This document shows positions 7,934 through 17,119 of a DNA stretch of 64,000 nucleotides, one piece after another; position 1 is the stretch's first letter; each line of letters opens with the position of its first letter. The stretch spans positions 2,689,501-2,753,500 of the forward strand of contig NZ_CP022110.1 in assembly GCF_000730165.1 (NCBI RefSeq), in the 5' to 3' direction. Under the pieces are notes generated by a model. It did no database searches and was not told the DNA's origin. It saw only the letters and a program-made list of their open reading frames with translations. A program made the position numbers and the translations under genes. Origin of the DNA: Nitrospirillum viridazoti CBAmc. Lineage in GTDB: Bacteria > Pseudomonadota > Alphaproteobacteria > Azospirillales > Azospirillaceae.

Positions 7934-9211
7934 TTAGGACTTGCCCTTCGCGTGATAGCTGATGCGCCACACCGTGCCGCCGACGTCGTCCGCCACCAGC
8001 AGGCTGCCGTCGTGCGCCATGGCGAGGCCCACCGGGCGGCCCCAGACCTGGGCCGGGTTGGTGCCGGGCAGCCAGAAGCCGGTGGCGAAGTTCACGTAAT
8101 GGCCCGCCGGGCGGCCGTGGGTGAAGGGCACGTAGACGATCTTATAGCCCGTGGGCTTCGCCTTGTTCCACGAGCCGTGCAGGGTGACGAAGGCGCCGCC
8201 CTGATAATCGGCCGGGAACTGGTGGCCGGTGTAGAACAGCAGGCCCAGCGGGGCCGAATGGGCGTCGAACAGCAGGTCGGGCACGATGGCCTTGGCCACC
8301 AGGTCCGGCCGCTTGTCGGCGAAGTCCGGCTGCGGATGGTTGCCGATGTAGGAATAGGGCCAGCCGTAGAAGCCTTCCGGCTGCAGCCGGGTGAAGTAAT
8401 CCGGCACCAGCCCGTCGCCCAGGCCATCGCGCTCGTTCACCACGGCGTAAAGGTCGTCGGTGCCGGGGTAGAACTGCAGGCCCACGGGGTTGCGCGTGCC
8501 CGTGGCGTAGAGGCGCTTCACCGTGCCGTCCATGTTGAACTCGGTCACGGCGGCGTGGGGCTTCGGATCCTCGGCGATGTTGCTCATGGAACCGATGCCG
8601 ACGAAGAAGCTCTTGCCGTCGGGGGCGAATTCCAGGGTGCGGGTGGGGTGGCCCTTGGGCTGGCCCAGGGCACCGTCCGGCGTCACCTGGATGCGGTCGC
8701 CCGCCGGCTTGGTGTCCCCGTCCTTATACGGGATTTTCCACACCGCCTTGATGTCACCCACCCAGAGGTAGCCGTCGTGGAACTCGATGCCGTAGGGGCG
8801 GTCGAAACCGGCGGCGAAGGTGATGATCTGGTCGGCGGTGCCGGTGCCCTTGCTGTCGCGCAGCAGGGTGATCTCACCCGGCGTGGCCTGGCGGGCCAGG
8901 AAGACGTCGCCGTTCGGCGCCACCGCCAGGTTACGCGCGCGGCTGAGGCCCGTGGCGAAGACGGAAACGGTGAAGCCCTTGGGCACGTTCAGGCTGGCGC
9001 CGTCGGGGCGCGGCACCTCTTCCGACGAATTGCCCACACCCTCGGTCGCGTAGGGGGCGGGAAGGTCGGCGGCGCGAATCTGGATGCGCTGGCCCACCTT
9101 CTGCTCGGGATTGCCGGCCGGGGTCGCGGCTCCGGCGGAAGACCAGGCAGGCGCCAGCGCCCCCAGGCTGAGGCTGAAGGCGGATAGGATGGCAAGGCTG
9201 CTGCGGCGCAT
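7934..9211 (-). CDS. PQQ-dependent sugar (sorbosone/glucose-type) dehydrogenase, secreted
   Basis: The 425-residue product has a Sec signal peptide (about 1-28, ending SSAGAA) and then the six-bladed propeller of soluble PQQ sugar dehydrogenases: FATGLSRARNLAVAPNGDVF, AAGFDRPYGIEFHDG, ATGTRNPVGLQFYPGTDDLY, LLFYTGHQFPADYQGGAFV and GRPVGLAMAHDGSLLVADD. These are typical of L-sorbosone and aldose sugar dehydrogenases, periplasmic enzymes that oxidise sugars with pyrroloquinoline quinone. No heme CxxCH motif is seen, so this is not the quinohemoprotein version. The substrate is not predictable. The start at 9211 is set by the signal peptide; the open frame further upstream is a shadow. Confidence 0.85.
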   Translation of the reverse strand: MRRSSLAILSAFSLSLGALAPAWSSAGAATPAGNPEQKVGQRIQIRAADLPAPYATEGVGNSSEEVPRPDGASLNVPKGFTVSVFATGLSRARNLAVAPNGDVFLARQATPGEITLLRDSKGTGTADQIITFAAGFDRPYGIEFHDGYLWVGDIKAVWKIPYKDGDTKPAGDRIQVTPDGALGQPKGHPTRTLEFAPDGKSFFVGIGSMSNIAEDPKPHAAVTEFNMDGTVKRLYATGTRNPVGLQFYPGTDDLYAVVNERDGLGDGLVPDYFTRLQPEGFYGWPYSYIGNHPQPDFADKRPDLVAKAIVPDLLFDAHSAPLGLLFYTGHQFPADYQGGAFVTLHGSWNKAKPTGYKIVYVPFTHGRPAGHYVNFATGFWLPGTNPAQVWGRPVGLAMAHDGSLLVADDVGGTVWRISYHAKGKS

Positions 9212-9440
9212 GGGTCGCTCGGATGTGCGGGGGGATGATAACGTTGTCACTGTCGGTGACTTTAACCACGTTCGCAAGGCTACAGCTTGGCATATGCCGG
9301 AATGCCGCGCCCCGCAAGTCACCGCCGTCACAGCCCCATCCCGAGGTGGTTCCCCCCGCCCCGGCCGGTGTGGTCCTGGACGGCGCGGGCCCGTTGGGGA
9401 ATGATCGGATCCTGGAAGCAACAAGCGGGGCCTGCGCGTC

Positions 9441-9863
9441 ATGATCAGTCTGCTGATGAACATTCTGTGGGTGGTGCTGTTCGGGTTCACCGGGGCGCTG
9501 GCCTGGTTCATGGCCTCGATCCTGATGGTGGTCAGCATCATCGGCATTCCCTGGGCCCGGGCGGCCTTCAACATGGGCCTGTTCGTGCTGTGGCCCTTCG
9601 GCCAGATGGCGGTGGACCGCCGCGTCCTGACCGGCCGGGAAGACCTGGGCACCAGCCCCCTGGGCTTTCTGGGCAATGTCGTCTGGTTCCTGTTCGCCGG
9701 CTGGTGGCTGGCCCTCTACCACGTCTTCGCCGGCGTGTTCTGGTTCGTGACCATCATCGGCATCCCTTTCGCCATCCAGCACTTCAAGTTCGCCGTGCTG
9801 GCGCTGGCCCCCATCGGCAAGGCCATCGTGCCGGTGGAGACTATGGGTATGCCTCGGTATTAA
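9441..9863 (+). CDS. yccF: YccF domain inner-membrane protein
   Basis: The 140-residue product contains two copies of the short YccF unit, each centred on a I-I-G-I-P motif (IIGIPWARA near residue 35 and IIGIPFAIQ near 112) and flanked by hydrophobic helices. YccF proteins are conserved inner-membrane proteins without a firm function. Length fits the family (E. coli 148). No partner gene is adjacent; the next gene is convergent, and a dispersed structured repeat fills the gap. Confidence 0.88.
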   Translation: MISLLMNILWVVLFGFTGALAWFMASILMVVSIIGIPWARAAFNMGLFVLWPFGQMAVDRRVLTGREDLGTSPLGFLGNVVWFLFAGWWLALYHVFAGVFWFVTIIGIPFAIQHFKFAVLALAPIGKAIVPVETMGMPRY

Positions 9864-9970
9864 GGTCCTCAGGCGCCGGCAGGGCCGTCCGGCCCTTTGG
9901 CTATCCTCGCTGCGCCCTCCTTCATACTCAATGGGCGGTACTCGCTCCGGCGGCCGCGGTCGCGGCCTAG
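9864..9970 (+). repeat. Dispersed three-hairpin element, copy A
   Basis: Copy A lies between convergent yccF and the patatin gene. It has hairpin 1 (AGGGCC-GTCC-GGCCCT, about 9881-9896), a diverged middle part, and hairpin 3 (GGCCGCG-GT-CGCGGCC, about 9951-9966). The order and spacing match copies B, C and D, while the arm bases differ in a compensatory way. Confidence 0.75.
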
Positions 9971-10008
9971 GGAAGCCGGGCGCTTAGGGGGCGCGGAGGA
10001 ATAGGGCG

Positions 10009-11109
10009 TCAACCCCGCAGCGGCTCCAGCAAATCCGGGATGCGGTCGCGGTCGACGGCGTCCAGGAACTCATCGGCCAGGCGGTCGGTCTCGGCCACGG
10101 CCTGGCGCCAGTAGCACTGGCGCTCGGCGGGCGGCAGGGCGGTGAAGTCGCGGCGGTCGGGGATCTTGCCATGGGGCAAGGACGCCAGGAACTCGTCCGA
10201 GGGGCACAGCAGCAGGGTGCGGGCCAACGAGGCCGCCGCCGGGCGGCGCCAGGCCAGGGCCTTGTCGAACCAGCCCGGCACCACCTTGGGCCCGAAATGG
10301 GGGAACAGTACCAAGTCGCTGCCCGGTGTCTCCGTCACGAAGGGGATATCCAGGTGATAGTCCATGATGCCGCCGTCCATATAGGCGCCGGGCCTGGCCC
10401 CACCGATGTCGCGCACCAGCTCGAACAGGAAAGGGATGGCGCCCGAGGCCATCAGGGCATCGCCCAGGTTGGCCGGGGTCAGCGGCACGCGGCGGGTGGG
10501 AAAGCCGGCGGTGAGGTCGAAGGGATCTGCCGCGCGCGGGTCGGCGAACAGCGTGCGCTGGAAGAACAGGGGCAGGCTGCGGCGGCTGACCAGGTTGGCC
10601 AAGCCCGCCGCCCCGATGCCGGCGCCCACCCAGGCCGGATGGCGCGCGCTGAGCGGCCCGCGCCCCCGCACGGCCAGGATGGACAGGCGCATGGCGGGAT
10701 GGGCCAGGATCTCCCGCGCACCCTTGCGGCCGCCCTCGTTGGCGCCGGACGGCGAGCCCAGGATGATGTCCAGGAAGGCGCGGCTTTCCCGCGTCAGGGT
10801 GGGCATGGTGGCATCGGACGGGACATAGGCCAGGTAGGCCTCCTCGAACCGGCGCAGCACACCGGCCGGGTCCTGGCGCGCCATGGCGGCGAAGCGCCAG
10901 CTGCCAATGGAACTGCCCACCATGGCCAGCGGCCGGGTGCGGCCCTGGAACCAGCGCGATAGAATGGCCCGGTCCAGCCGGGTCAGCGCCAGCCATTTCG
11001 GCCCGCCGGAGGCGCCCGCCACCGTGCCGAACAGCTCATCCGACACGCCGTCGCGGCGCAGGCGGGCCATAGCCTCGGGCCCGGCCAGGAAACGCAAGGC
11101 AGGCGCCAC
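10009..11109 (-). CDS. Patatin-like phospholipase family protein
   Basis: The 366-residue product shows the patatin Ser-Asp dyad: the nucleophile elbow GSSIGSW near residue 66 and the Asp in YMDGGIMDYH near residue 244. The oxyanion-hole segment AGASGGPKWLAL precedes the Ser. Patatins are lipid acyl hydrolases. No signal peptide is seen, so it is probably cytoplasmic or membrane-associated. I selected the GTG at 11109 because GGGGGAAGGA ends a few bases before it; the frame is open for another 44 codons upstream, but those lack family similarity. It is convergent with yccF. Confidence 0.85.
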   Translation of the reverse strand: MAPALRFLAGPEAMARLRRDGVSDELFGTVAGASGGPKWLALTRLDRAILSRWFQGRTRPLAMVGSSIGSWRFAAMARQDPAGVLRRFEEAYLAYVPSDATMPTLTRESRAFLDIILGSPSGANEGGRKGAREILAHPAMRLSILAVRGRGPLSARHPAWVGAGIGAAGLANLVSRRSLPLFFQRTLFADPRAADPFDLTAGFPTRRVPLTPANLGDALMASGAIPFLFELVRDIGGARPGAYMDGGIMDYHLDIPFVTETPGSDLVLFPHFGPKVVPGWFDKALAWRRPAAASLARTLLLCPSDEFLASLPHGKIPDRRDFTALPPAERQCYWRQAVAETDRLADEFLDAVDRDRIPDLLEPLRG

Positions 11110-11279
11110 GTCCTTCCCCCTAAAACCGCTTAAGTTTCGGCTTGAAACACCGCTTAAACCCGCGCATGGCTTCGCGTCCGCGCCATCCGCTATGATGGTT
11201 TCCGAACACCCCGCCGGCACGGCGCCGGCGGCGGATGTCATGTCCCAAGCATATGATTGTTATTCAAGGAGTTGCCATC

Positions 11280-11540
11280 ATGTCCACCCCCCACAAGCGC
11301 GCCATGGAAGCCGTGCTGGAAGCCGCCGACCTGGATATCAAGGTGGCCCTGGAGGAGCGGGGCATCACCGACAAGCATTCGGAGGAGGCCGACGACACCA
11401 TCCTGGACGTGGCCATCCTGCATGCCTGGCGCATCTTCGTGCGCATCAACGAAGCCCAGGGCCTGACCGTCGACCCCGGCCTGTTCGTGGATCTGGCCAG
11501 CGAACTGGCCGAGGACATGGCGGAAGACCGGGAGCAGTGA
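11280..11540 (+). CDS. Conserved hypothetical acidic small protein
   Basis: The 86-residue product is acidic and predicted mostly helical (for example AMEAVLEAADLDIKVALEERG and ASELAEDMAEDREQ). I recognise no named family. AAGGAG nine bases before the ATG at 11280 sets the start; the upstream in-frame ATG at 11235 has no ribosome binding site. It is divergent from the patatin gene, and tRNA-Leu lies just downstream on the other strand. Confidence 0.7.
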   Translation: MSTPHKRAMEAVLEAADLDIKVALEERGITDKHSEEADDTILDVAILHAWRIFVRINEAQGLTVDPGLFVDLASELAEDMAEDREQ

Positions 11541-11562
11541 TTTAGGATAACGGCCCCACCCA

Positions 11563-11649
11563 TGGTGCCCGCTGCCGGGATCGAACCGGCACGCCCGTGA
11601 GGGCGAGGGATTTTAAGTCCCTTGCGTCTACCAATTCCGCCAAGCGGGC
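11563..11649 (-). tRNA. tRNA-Leu (anticodon TAA)
   Basis: The 87-base minus-strand gene folds as a class II tRNA: acceptor GCCCGCT paired with AGCGGGC, discriminator A, and an encoded CCA. The anticodon stem AGGGA/TCCCT closes the loop CTTAAAA, giving anticodon TAA (complement at 11613-11615). A long variable arm and the T-loop GTTCGAT are present. The long variable arm and the anticodon agree on leucine. Confidence 0.96.
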
Positions 11650-11743
11650 ATCCAGGGTCGAGGCCGGGAGGGACCCTAGCGGAGGTGGGGCCGGCAGGGC
11701 AAGACCAGTAACGCGTGCGGGGCCGCCACTTCCAGTCTTCCTG

Positions 11744-12514
11744 TCAGGCGGCCCCCTCCACCACCTCGGCCTCCGCCCCCATGCCGCGCACTAGGGCCGC
11801 GACCTCCTCAGTGGCGGCGGCCAGGCGCGCCGCGTCCGGGCTGCGCAGCACCAGGCTGGTGGCGAAGCGGCCCTCGCGATAGGTGGGGTAGCTGCCGATG
11901 TCCACGTCGGCATGGCGGTCCTGGATGGCGCTGAGGCCGCCGGCCAGCTCGCCTTCCCCCACCAAGCAGCGCACGGTGCGGGCCAGCACCACCGGGCCGC
12001 CCACCAGGCGGTTGGTCAGGCTGGCCAGCATGGCCTGCATGATGGCCGGCACCCCCGCCATGACGAAGACATTGCCGATCTGGAAGCCGGGGGCGGCGGA
12101 GACCGGGTTGTCGATCAGGATGCCGCCTTGCGGCACGTTGGCCATGCGCAGCCGCGCCTCGTTCAGCTCCCGCCCCGTGCCGGCGTAGTGTGCCTCCAGC
12201 CGGCGCACGGCCTCGGGATCGCGCAGCAGCGGCACGCCGAAGGCCTTGGCGACGCAGGCGGCAGTGATGTCGTCGTGGGTGGGGCCGATGCCGCCGGTGG
12301 TGAAGACGTAGGTGTAGCGGGCGCGGGTCTGGTTCACCGCCTCGATGATCGCGGCCTCGTCATCCGCCACCACCCGCGCCTCCCTCAGGCGCACGCCCAT
12401 GCCGCCCAGCACCTTGGCCAGGTGGTTCAGGTTCACGTCCTGGGTGCGGCCGGACAGGATCTCATTGCCGATGATGATGAGGCAGCCAGTGGGCGCGGCG
12501 GTAGGGGCGGTCAT
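11744..12514 (-). CDS. CinA N-terminal-type molybdopterin-binding (MoaB/MogA-like) protein
   Basis: The 256-residue product consists of the MoCF-biosynthesis domain found at the N-terminus of CinA (competence/damage-inducible protein A): GNEILSGRTQDVN, VVADDEAAI and the signature FTTGGIGPTHDDIT. The C-terminal nicotinamide-mononucleotide amidase domain of full CinA is absent, so this is the short stand-alone form, which is common in alphaproteobacteria. The biochemical role of this short form is uncertain. The ATG at 12514 starts just before the domain; a longer frame upstream is unsupported. Confidence 0.86.
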   Translation of the reverse strand: MTAPTAAPTGCLIIIGNEILSGRTQDVNLNHLAKVLGGMGVRLREARVVADDEAAIIEAVNQTRARYTYVFTTGGIGPTHDDITAACVAKAFGVPLLRDPEAVRRLEAHYAGTGRELNEARLRMANVPQGGILIDNPVSAAPGFQIGNVFVMAGVPAIMQAMLASLTNRLVGGPVVLARTVRCLVGEGELAGGLSAIQDRHADVDIGSYPTYREGRFATSLVLRSPDAARLAAATEEVAALVRGMGAEAEVVEGAA

Positions 12515-12761
12515 TCGAGGCGGGCTTTCGTCGCGGGACGGGATAGGCCGCGCGATTATAGGGGGAAATGTCCCGCCGCCAACCGTCCCTGACACGGATT
12601 CGGAGCCCTGCCCTGCCCTGGATTGCCTTGCCGTGGAACGGTGGCGCGCCTAAGTTCGGAACCGTGTGTGCCGGCACTGTTCACCATGCCCATGGGATCG
12701 CCGGACGCCGGTAATTGGCTGGGCTCGGCCGGCTGGCCGCCCGACAGATGGATTTTAGAGC

Positions 12762-13607
12762 ATGAACAGAGGCGAAGCGGCCGCCGCCGCGGATGAAGAG
12801 TACGAACTGGAAGACCGCGGCATCGTCATCCATGGCGAAGAAGGCTTCGCCGCCATGCGCAAGGCCGGCCAGACGGCCGCGGCCCTGCTGGACTACCTGA
12901 CCCCCTTCGTCGTGCCCGGCGTGGCGACGGAGGAGATCGACCGGCTGTGCGAGGAATGGACGCAGGCCCACGGCGCCAAGTCCGCCACCTTGGGCTATCG
13001 CGGCTATCCCAAGTCCTGCTGCATCTCCGTCAACCATGTGGTCTGCCACGGCATCCCCAGCGACAAGCGCCTGCAGAAGGGCGATATCGCCAACATCGAC
13101 GTCACCGTCATCGTCGACGGCTGGTACGGCGACACCAGCCGCATGTTCTTCGTGGGTGACGACATCCCCCTGAAGGCGCGCAAGCTGGTGGACGTGACGT
13201 ATGAGGCCATGATGCGCGGCATCCAGGCGGTGCGCCCCGGCGCCACCCTGGGCGACATCGGCCACGCCATCCAGACCTTCGCCGAGGGTAACCGCTTCTC
13301 CGTCGTGCGCGACTTCTGCGGTCACGGCGTGGGCAAGGTGTTCCACACCGCCCCGTCCGTCCTGCACTTCGGCAAGCCCGGCCAGGGCACGGAGCTGAAG
13401 GAAGGCATGATCTTCACCATCGAGCCCATGATCAACATCGGCCGCTATGACGTGAAGATCCTGTCCGATGGCTGGACCGCCGTGACCAAGGACAAGAGCC
13501 TGTCGGCGCAGTTCGAGCACACGGTGGGCGTGACCAAGGACGGCTGTGAGATCTTCACCCTGTCCCCGGCGGGTTTCCACCAGCCGCCCTACGCGGCCAA
13601 GGCCTGA
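12762..13607 (+). CDS. map: Methionine aminopeptidase, type I
   Basis: MAP removes the N-terminal Met from nascent proteins. The 281-residue product carries the pita-bread fold metal ligands in NIDVTVIVDGWYGDTSRMF (two Asp), FCGHGVGKVFHTAP (His), FTIEPMI (Glu) and FEHTVGV (Glu). The substrate-side Cys/His cluster SVNHVVCHGIP is also intact. It has an N-terminal extension of about 20 residues relative to E. coli MAP (264), usual for this group. A strong terminator follows and the next gene is convergent. Confidence 0.96.
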   Translation: MNRGEAAAAADEEYELEDRGIVIHGEEGFAAMRKAGQTAAALLDYLTPFVVPGVATEEIDRLCEEWTQAHGAKSATLGYRGYPKSCCISVNHVVCHGIPSDKRLQKGDIANIDVTVIVDGWYGDTSRMFFVGDDIPLKARKLVDVTYEAMMRGIQAVRPGATLGDIGHAIQTFAEGNRFSVVRDFCGHGVGKVFHTAPSVLHFGKPGQGTELKEGMIFTIEPMINIGRYDVKILSDGWTAVTKDKSLSAQFEHTVGVTKDGCEIFTLSPAGFHQPPYAAKA

Positions 13608-13629
13608 TCACCGGCCCTGTGCCGGAAAA

Positions 13630-13667
13630 GAAAACCCCGCCCAGGTCGCCCCGGGCGGGGTTTTCTT
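13630..13667. terminator. Bidirectional Rho-independent terminator (map / HPt-like gene)
   Basis: The stem AAAACCCCGCCC / GGGCGGGGTTTT with a ten-base loop has A and T runs on its two flanks. It therefore works in both directions between convergent map and the HPt-like gene. Confidence 0.92.
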
Positions 13668-13680
13668 TTGGATTTCGGGA

Positions 13681-14181
13681 TCACGCACGGGCGACGTGCG
13701 GTCCCTGCACCACCTGCAGATGGTGTTCCAGCACATCGCCCACCGCCGCCTGGGTCTGGGTCAGCACCTGGCGCAAGGAGGCCAGAGCGCCAGCCTCCGC
13801 CACCCCTTGCCCCGCGCGGCGCGCCAGGAAGCGGCTGATGTGGGCCAGCCGGGGCGTCCCCATCTCCGCGGCGGTGCCGGTCAGCAGATAGGCGTAGTGG
13901 CGCACGCCGTCGACGGCGCCGCGCTGCAGCGCCAGGTCCAGGGCGCCGCCGGCGTCCACCAGGCATTCCGCGTAGAGCGTCAAAATCTCGGACAGCGCGC
14001 CGTCCCCCAGCGACAGGGCGTAGCGGCGCAGCCGTTCTTCCTCCACCAGGGGAATGCCGGGCAAGGGCTCAAGGCCGCGCTCGTCCCACGGCCCGTGGGA
14101 TTTGTCACCCAGAGACTTGTCGGCCGGGGATTTGTCGGCACGCGCCGTCTTGACGACGGACAGGGGAATGAGATGAGACAT
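13681..14181 (-). CDS. Degenerate HPt-like domain protein
   Basis: The 166-residue product has a helical domain in its C-terminal two thirds that resembles a histidine phosphotransfer (HPt) bundle. LTLYAECLVDAGGALDLAL is followed by VRHYAYLLTGTAAEMGTPRL, aligning with the HPt consensus A-H-x-L-K-G-S-A. At the phospho-acceptor position the protein has Tyr (AYLLTGTA), and the consensus Lys is Thr; a His lies two residues earlier. It therefore probably cannot take phosphate in the standard way. The N-terminal 40 residues are Lys/Asp/Ser-rich and probably disordered. AGAGGAGT sits about nine bases before ATG. Assignment to HPt is from pattern only. Confidence 0.6.
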   Translation of the reverse strand: MSHLIPLSVVKTARADKSPADKSLGDKSHGPWDERGLEPLPGIPLVEEERLRRYALSLGDGALSEILTLYAECLVDAGGALDLALQRGAVDGVRHYAYLLTGTAAEMGTPRLAHISRFLARRAGQGVAEAGALASLRQVLTQTQAAVGDVLEHHLQVVQGPHVARA

Positions 14182-14442
14182 CGCGGCTGGACTCCTCTGG
14201 TCAGGCGAAGTAACCCCAAAGCAATAGATATGCCAGGCAACGGCTGGGCGAATGGATTAGGGATTCCCGCGAGTCGCGGCCGGAACCCGGCCGCACCCAC
14301 CCGGCAAGCCCTTTCGATCCGCTTTGCGAAGGGCAGGTTTTGCCGGGACGATTCTCCCCCCTGGACTCCCCACCGAAACCCCGGCGCCGCCTCTGGCAGG
14401 TGCATCGCGCCCCGCCTATACTGCCTGCGCGGGTAACGGGGG

Positions 14443-15192
14443 ATGGGCATGGGCCGCGAGCACGACAAGAACGCCGTACTGGAATTGGACCTGCCCTCGC
14501 CGGCCGCCGAAAAGGAACCGCCGCCCCATTACCACGGCCACCGCGACCGCCTGCGCGAGCGTTTTCTGAACCAGGGGCCGGAAGCCCTGCAGGATTATGA
14601 GCTGGTGGAGCTGCTGCTGTTCCAGGCCATTCCCCGGCGCGACGTGAAGCCCCTGGCCAAGCAGTTGCTGGACCGTTTCGGCTCTTTCTGGGGGCTGGTG
14701 TCGGCGCCGGTGGCTACCTTGCGTGACGAGTTCAAGCTGAGCGACGCCGCCATCGGCGCCATCAAGGTGGTGGCCGCCGCCGCCCTGCGCATGGCGCGAC
14801 GGGAACTGCTGGACCGCCCCGTGCTGTCGTCCTGGCAGAAGCTGCTGGATTACTGCCAGGGCGCCCTGGCGCATGAGCCGGTGGAACAGTTCCGCGTGCT
14901 GTTCCTGGACGGCCGCCACGCGCTGCTGCGTGATGAGGTGCAGCAGCGCGGCACGGTCAACCAAACGGCGGCCTACCCGCGCGAGGTACTGAAGCGCGCG
15001 CTGGAACTGGGTGCCAGTGGCATCATCCTGGTGCACAACCACCCCAGCGGCGATCCCAGCCCCAGCCGGGCGGACATCCAGATGACCAAGGCCATCGCCG
15101 ACGCCGCCAAGGCCCTGGAGATATCGGTGCATGACCACCTGGTCATCGGCCGGGGCCGGCACTTCAGCTTTCGCGCCCAGGGCCTGGTTTAG
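14443..15192 (+). CDS. radC: RadC/JAB-domain family protein (MPN+)
   Basis: The 249-residue product has a UvrC-type helix-hairpin-helix N-terminal half (GPEALQDYELVELLLF) and a C-terminal JAB/MPN domain with the metal motif VHNHPSGDPSPSRAD. This is the classic RadC layout and size (E. coli 222, with a longer N-terminus here). Despite the name, its role in DNA repair is not established. It is transcribed alone and converges with the dipZ-like gene. Confidence 0.92.
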   Translation: MGMGREHDKNAVLELDLPSPAAEKEPPPHYHGHRDRLRERFLNQGPEALQDYELVELLLFQAIPRRDVKPLAKQLLDRFGSFWGLVSAPVATLRDEFKLSDAAIGAIKVVAAAALRMARRELLDRPVLSSWQKLLDYCQGALAHEPVEQFRVLFLDGRHALLRDEVQQRGTVNQTAAYPREVLKRALELGASGIILVHNHPSGDPSPSRADIQMTKAIADAAKALEISVHDHLVIGRGRHFSFRAQGLV

Positions 15193-15292
15193 AGCGCCGC
15201 CACGTCCTGTACCGCCTGAGCGAAGGCCAAGAGCGCCTGCTGCGGCAGGTTGTGCATTGCCCACCCGGCGATGGGGGATAGGAGCCGGCGGA

Positions 15293-17095
15293 TCAGCCGA
15301 AGGTGAAGGCGTAGGCGCGGGCGCCGGGGTCCAGGAACTCGATCTCGAAGGTGTGGTCGGCCACCGGGCCGGCCTGGCGGACCAGCTGGTACAGCTTGGC
15401 GACGCGCACCGTGCCCACGCCGTCGGCGTCCACGTCGGTGCCGTGGTCGGTGCCGGGGGCGGCGCCATCGATGCGCACCCTGAAGCGAACGGGCTGGCCG
15501 TCGGCGCCCGGCGCCAGCACCAGGTGCAGGTCGCGGGCGTGGAAGCGGTAGGCGATGCGGGCCCCGGCCTGACCGGCCGTGGCGAATTCCCGGCCCACCG
15601 TCCAGTCGCCGCCCAGGGTCCAGCGGTTCAGGCGCAGGCTGCCGGCCGGGCGGTAGCGGGCGGGGGCGTCGGCCACGATGTCGTCGCCACCGGAATAGCG
15701 CTGGCCCTCGCCATAACCGATATAGGTTTCGGGGGAGCCCAGGTCGTTGAGGTCGGCGGCAGCCTGGGTGCCCTCGACCTTCACCTGTGCAGCGGGACCC
15801 TGGGCAGCGGGACCCTGGGCAACGGGCCCCTGAGCCGCGGGCGTGGCCTGGGCGTCCGCCAGCGCCTTGCGGATGACGCGTTCCGTCTTGTCGTAATCGC
15901 CCTCACCAAAGGCCTGGTAGATGACACGGCCATCGGCGTTGACCAGGTACAGGGCGGGCCAGGCCTGGTTGTCGAAGGCGCGCCAGATGCGATAGTCGTT
16001 GTCCACCGCCACCGGGTAGGTCACGTCCAGCGTAGCGGCAGCCTTGGTGATGTTGTCGACATCCCGCTCGAACGCGAACTCCGGGGTGTGGACGCCCACC
16101 ACCACCAGGCCCTGGTCCTTGTACTGCGCCGCCCACTGGCGGACATGGGGCAAGGTGCGCAGGCAGTTGATGCAGGAATACGTCCAGAAGTTCACCAGCA
16201 CCACGTGGCCGCGCAGGTCACCGGACGCCAGGCCGGGGGTGTTGACCCAGGCCCTGGCCTTCAGCACATCGGCCAGGGGGCCGGTCAGCGGCGGCTGGGT
16301 AGCGGGCAGGGTCGCGGCATGGGCCACGCCGGGGTCATGGGCGCTCAGCACCTTCACCAGGGCACGTTCCACCCGGTCGGTGGGCAGGGCCGGCACCCCC
16401 AGGAACAGGCGGGTATCGAAGCCGGCGGCGCTGATGACCGCCGTGGCGACCACGGCACCGCCCGCCACCCGGCGCATGCCCTCGGCCCAGCGCAGGGCGT
16501 CCTGCGGCAGGGCGCGCACCAGGCGGCCACCCCCGATCATGACGACGGCCAGCGGGGTGGCGGCGCCCAGGGCATAGAAGAACAGCGCCACCGTGGTACC
16601 GGGGCCCGGCCCATGCAGGGCGGCGGCGCTGAGGATCAAGCCCAGGATGGGCCCGGCGCAGGGCGCCCACATCAGCCCGGTGGCCAGGCCCAGGGCCAGC
16701 GACGAGACGACGGTGCTGTCGCCTCCGGAAGCCGCGGCGGGGCTGAACCGTTCAGCCAGCCGCGACCCCGCCGCCGCCAGCGGCGCCGTCAGCCGGGCGG
16801 CCAGCGCCGGCCACATCATGGCCAGGCCGAACAGGGCCACGAAGGCCAGGCCCGCCGCGCGACCGTACTGGTTGGCCGCCACCGCCCAGCCGCCCGCCGC
16901 CGCCAGGCTGGCCGTCACGGCGAAGGCCGCCGCCAGCCCCAGCAGCAGGGGCAGCCCCCGCCGGCGGAAGCCGGCACCGGCCGTCAGGGCCGGGGCCAGC
17001 ACGATGGGCAGCAGCGGCAGGATGCAGGGGGCGGTGATGGTCAACACACCCGCCAGATACGCCAGAAGGACTGAGGCCATGATGATGGTTCCCAT
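15293..17095 (-). CDS. dipZ: DipZ-like fusion: CcdA membrane domain + thioredoxin-like + C-terminal domain
   Basis: The 600-residue product fuses three parts. Residues 1-230 form a CcdA/DsbD-type transmembrane electron-transfer domain with paired cysteines in TAPCILPLLP and MWAPCAGPILG. Residues about 260-420 are a periplasmic TlpA/AhpC-like thioredoxin fold with active site WTYSCINCLRTLP (CxxC). Residues about 445-600 are the beta-rich domain seen at the C-terminus of mycobacterial DipZ. A short low-complexity linker (AQGPVAQGPAAQGPAAQ) joins the last two. The likely role is moving reductant across the inner membrane to periplasmic disulfides or peroxides. It is divergent from an OhrR-like regulator, hinting at peroxide control (inference). 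The first ATG at 17095 or the one five codons later may be used. Confidence 0.88.
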   Translation of the reverse strand: MGTIIMASVLLAYLAGVLTITAPCILPLLPIVLAPALTAGAGFRRRGLPLLLGLAAAFAVTASLAAAGGWAVAANQYGRAAGLAFVALFGLAMMWPALAARLTAPLAAAGSRLAERFSPAAASGGDSTVVSSLALGLATGLMWAPCAGPILGLILSAAALHGPGPGTTVALFFYALGAATPLAVVMIGGGRLVRALPQDALRWAEGMRRVAGGAVVATAVISAAGFDTRLFLGVPALPTDRVERALVKVLSAHDPGVAHAATLPATQPPLTGPLADVLKARAWVNTPGLASGDLRGHVVLVNFWTYSCINCLRTLPHVRQWAAQYKDQGLVVVGVHTPEFAFERDVDNITKAAATLDVTYPVAVDNDYRIWRAFDNQAWPALYLVNADGRVIYQAFGEGDYDKTERVIRKALADAQATPAAQGPVAQGPAAQGPAAQVKVEGTQAAADLNDLGSPETYIGYGEGQRYSGGDDIVADAPARYRPAGSLRLNRWTLGGDWTVGREFATAGQAGARIAYRFHARDLHLVLAPGADGQPVRFRVRIDGAAPGTDHGTDVDADGVGTVRVAKLYQLVRQAGPVADHTFEIEFLDPGARAYAFTFG

Positions 17096-17119
17096 TTCAA
17101 TCGTGTCCGTTTAGATCGG

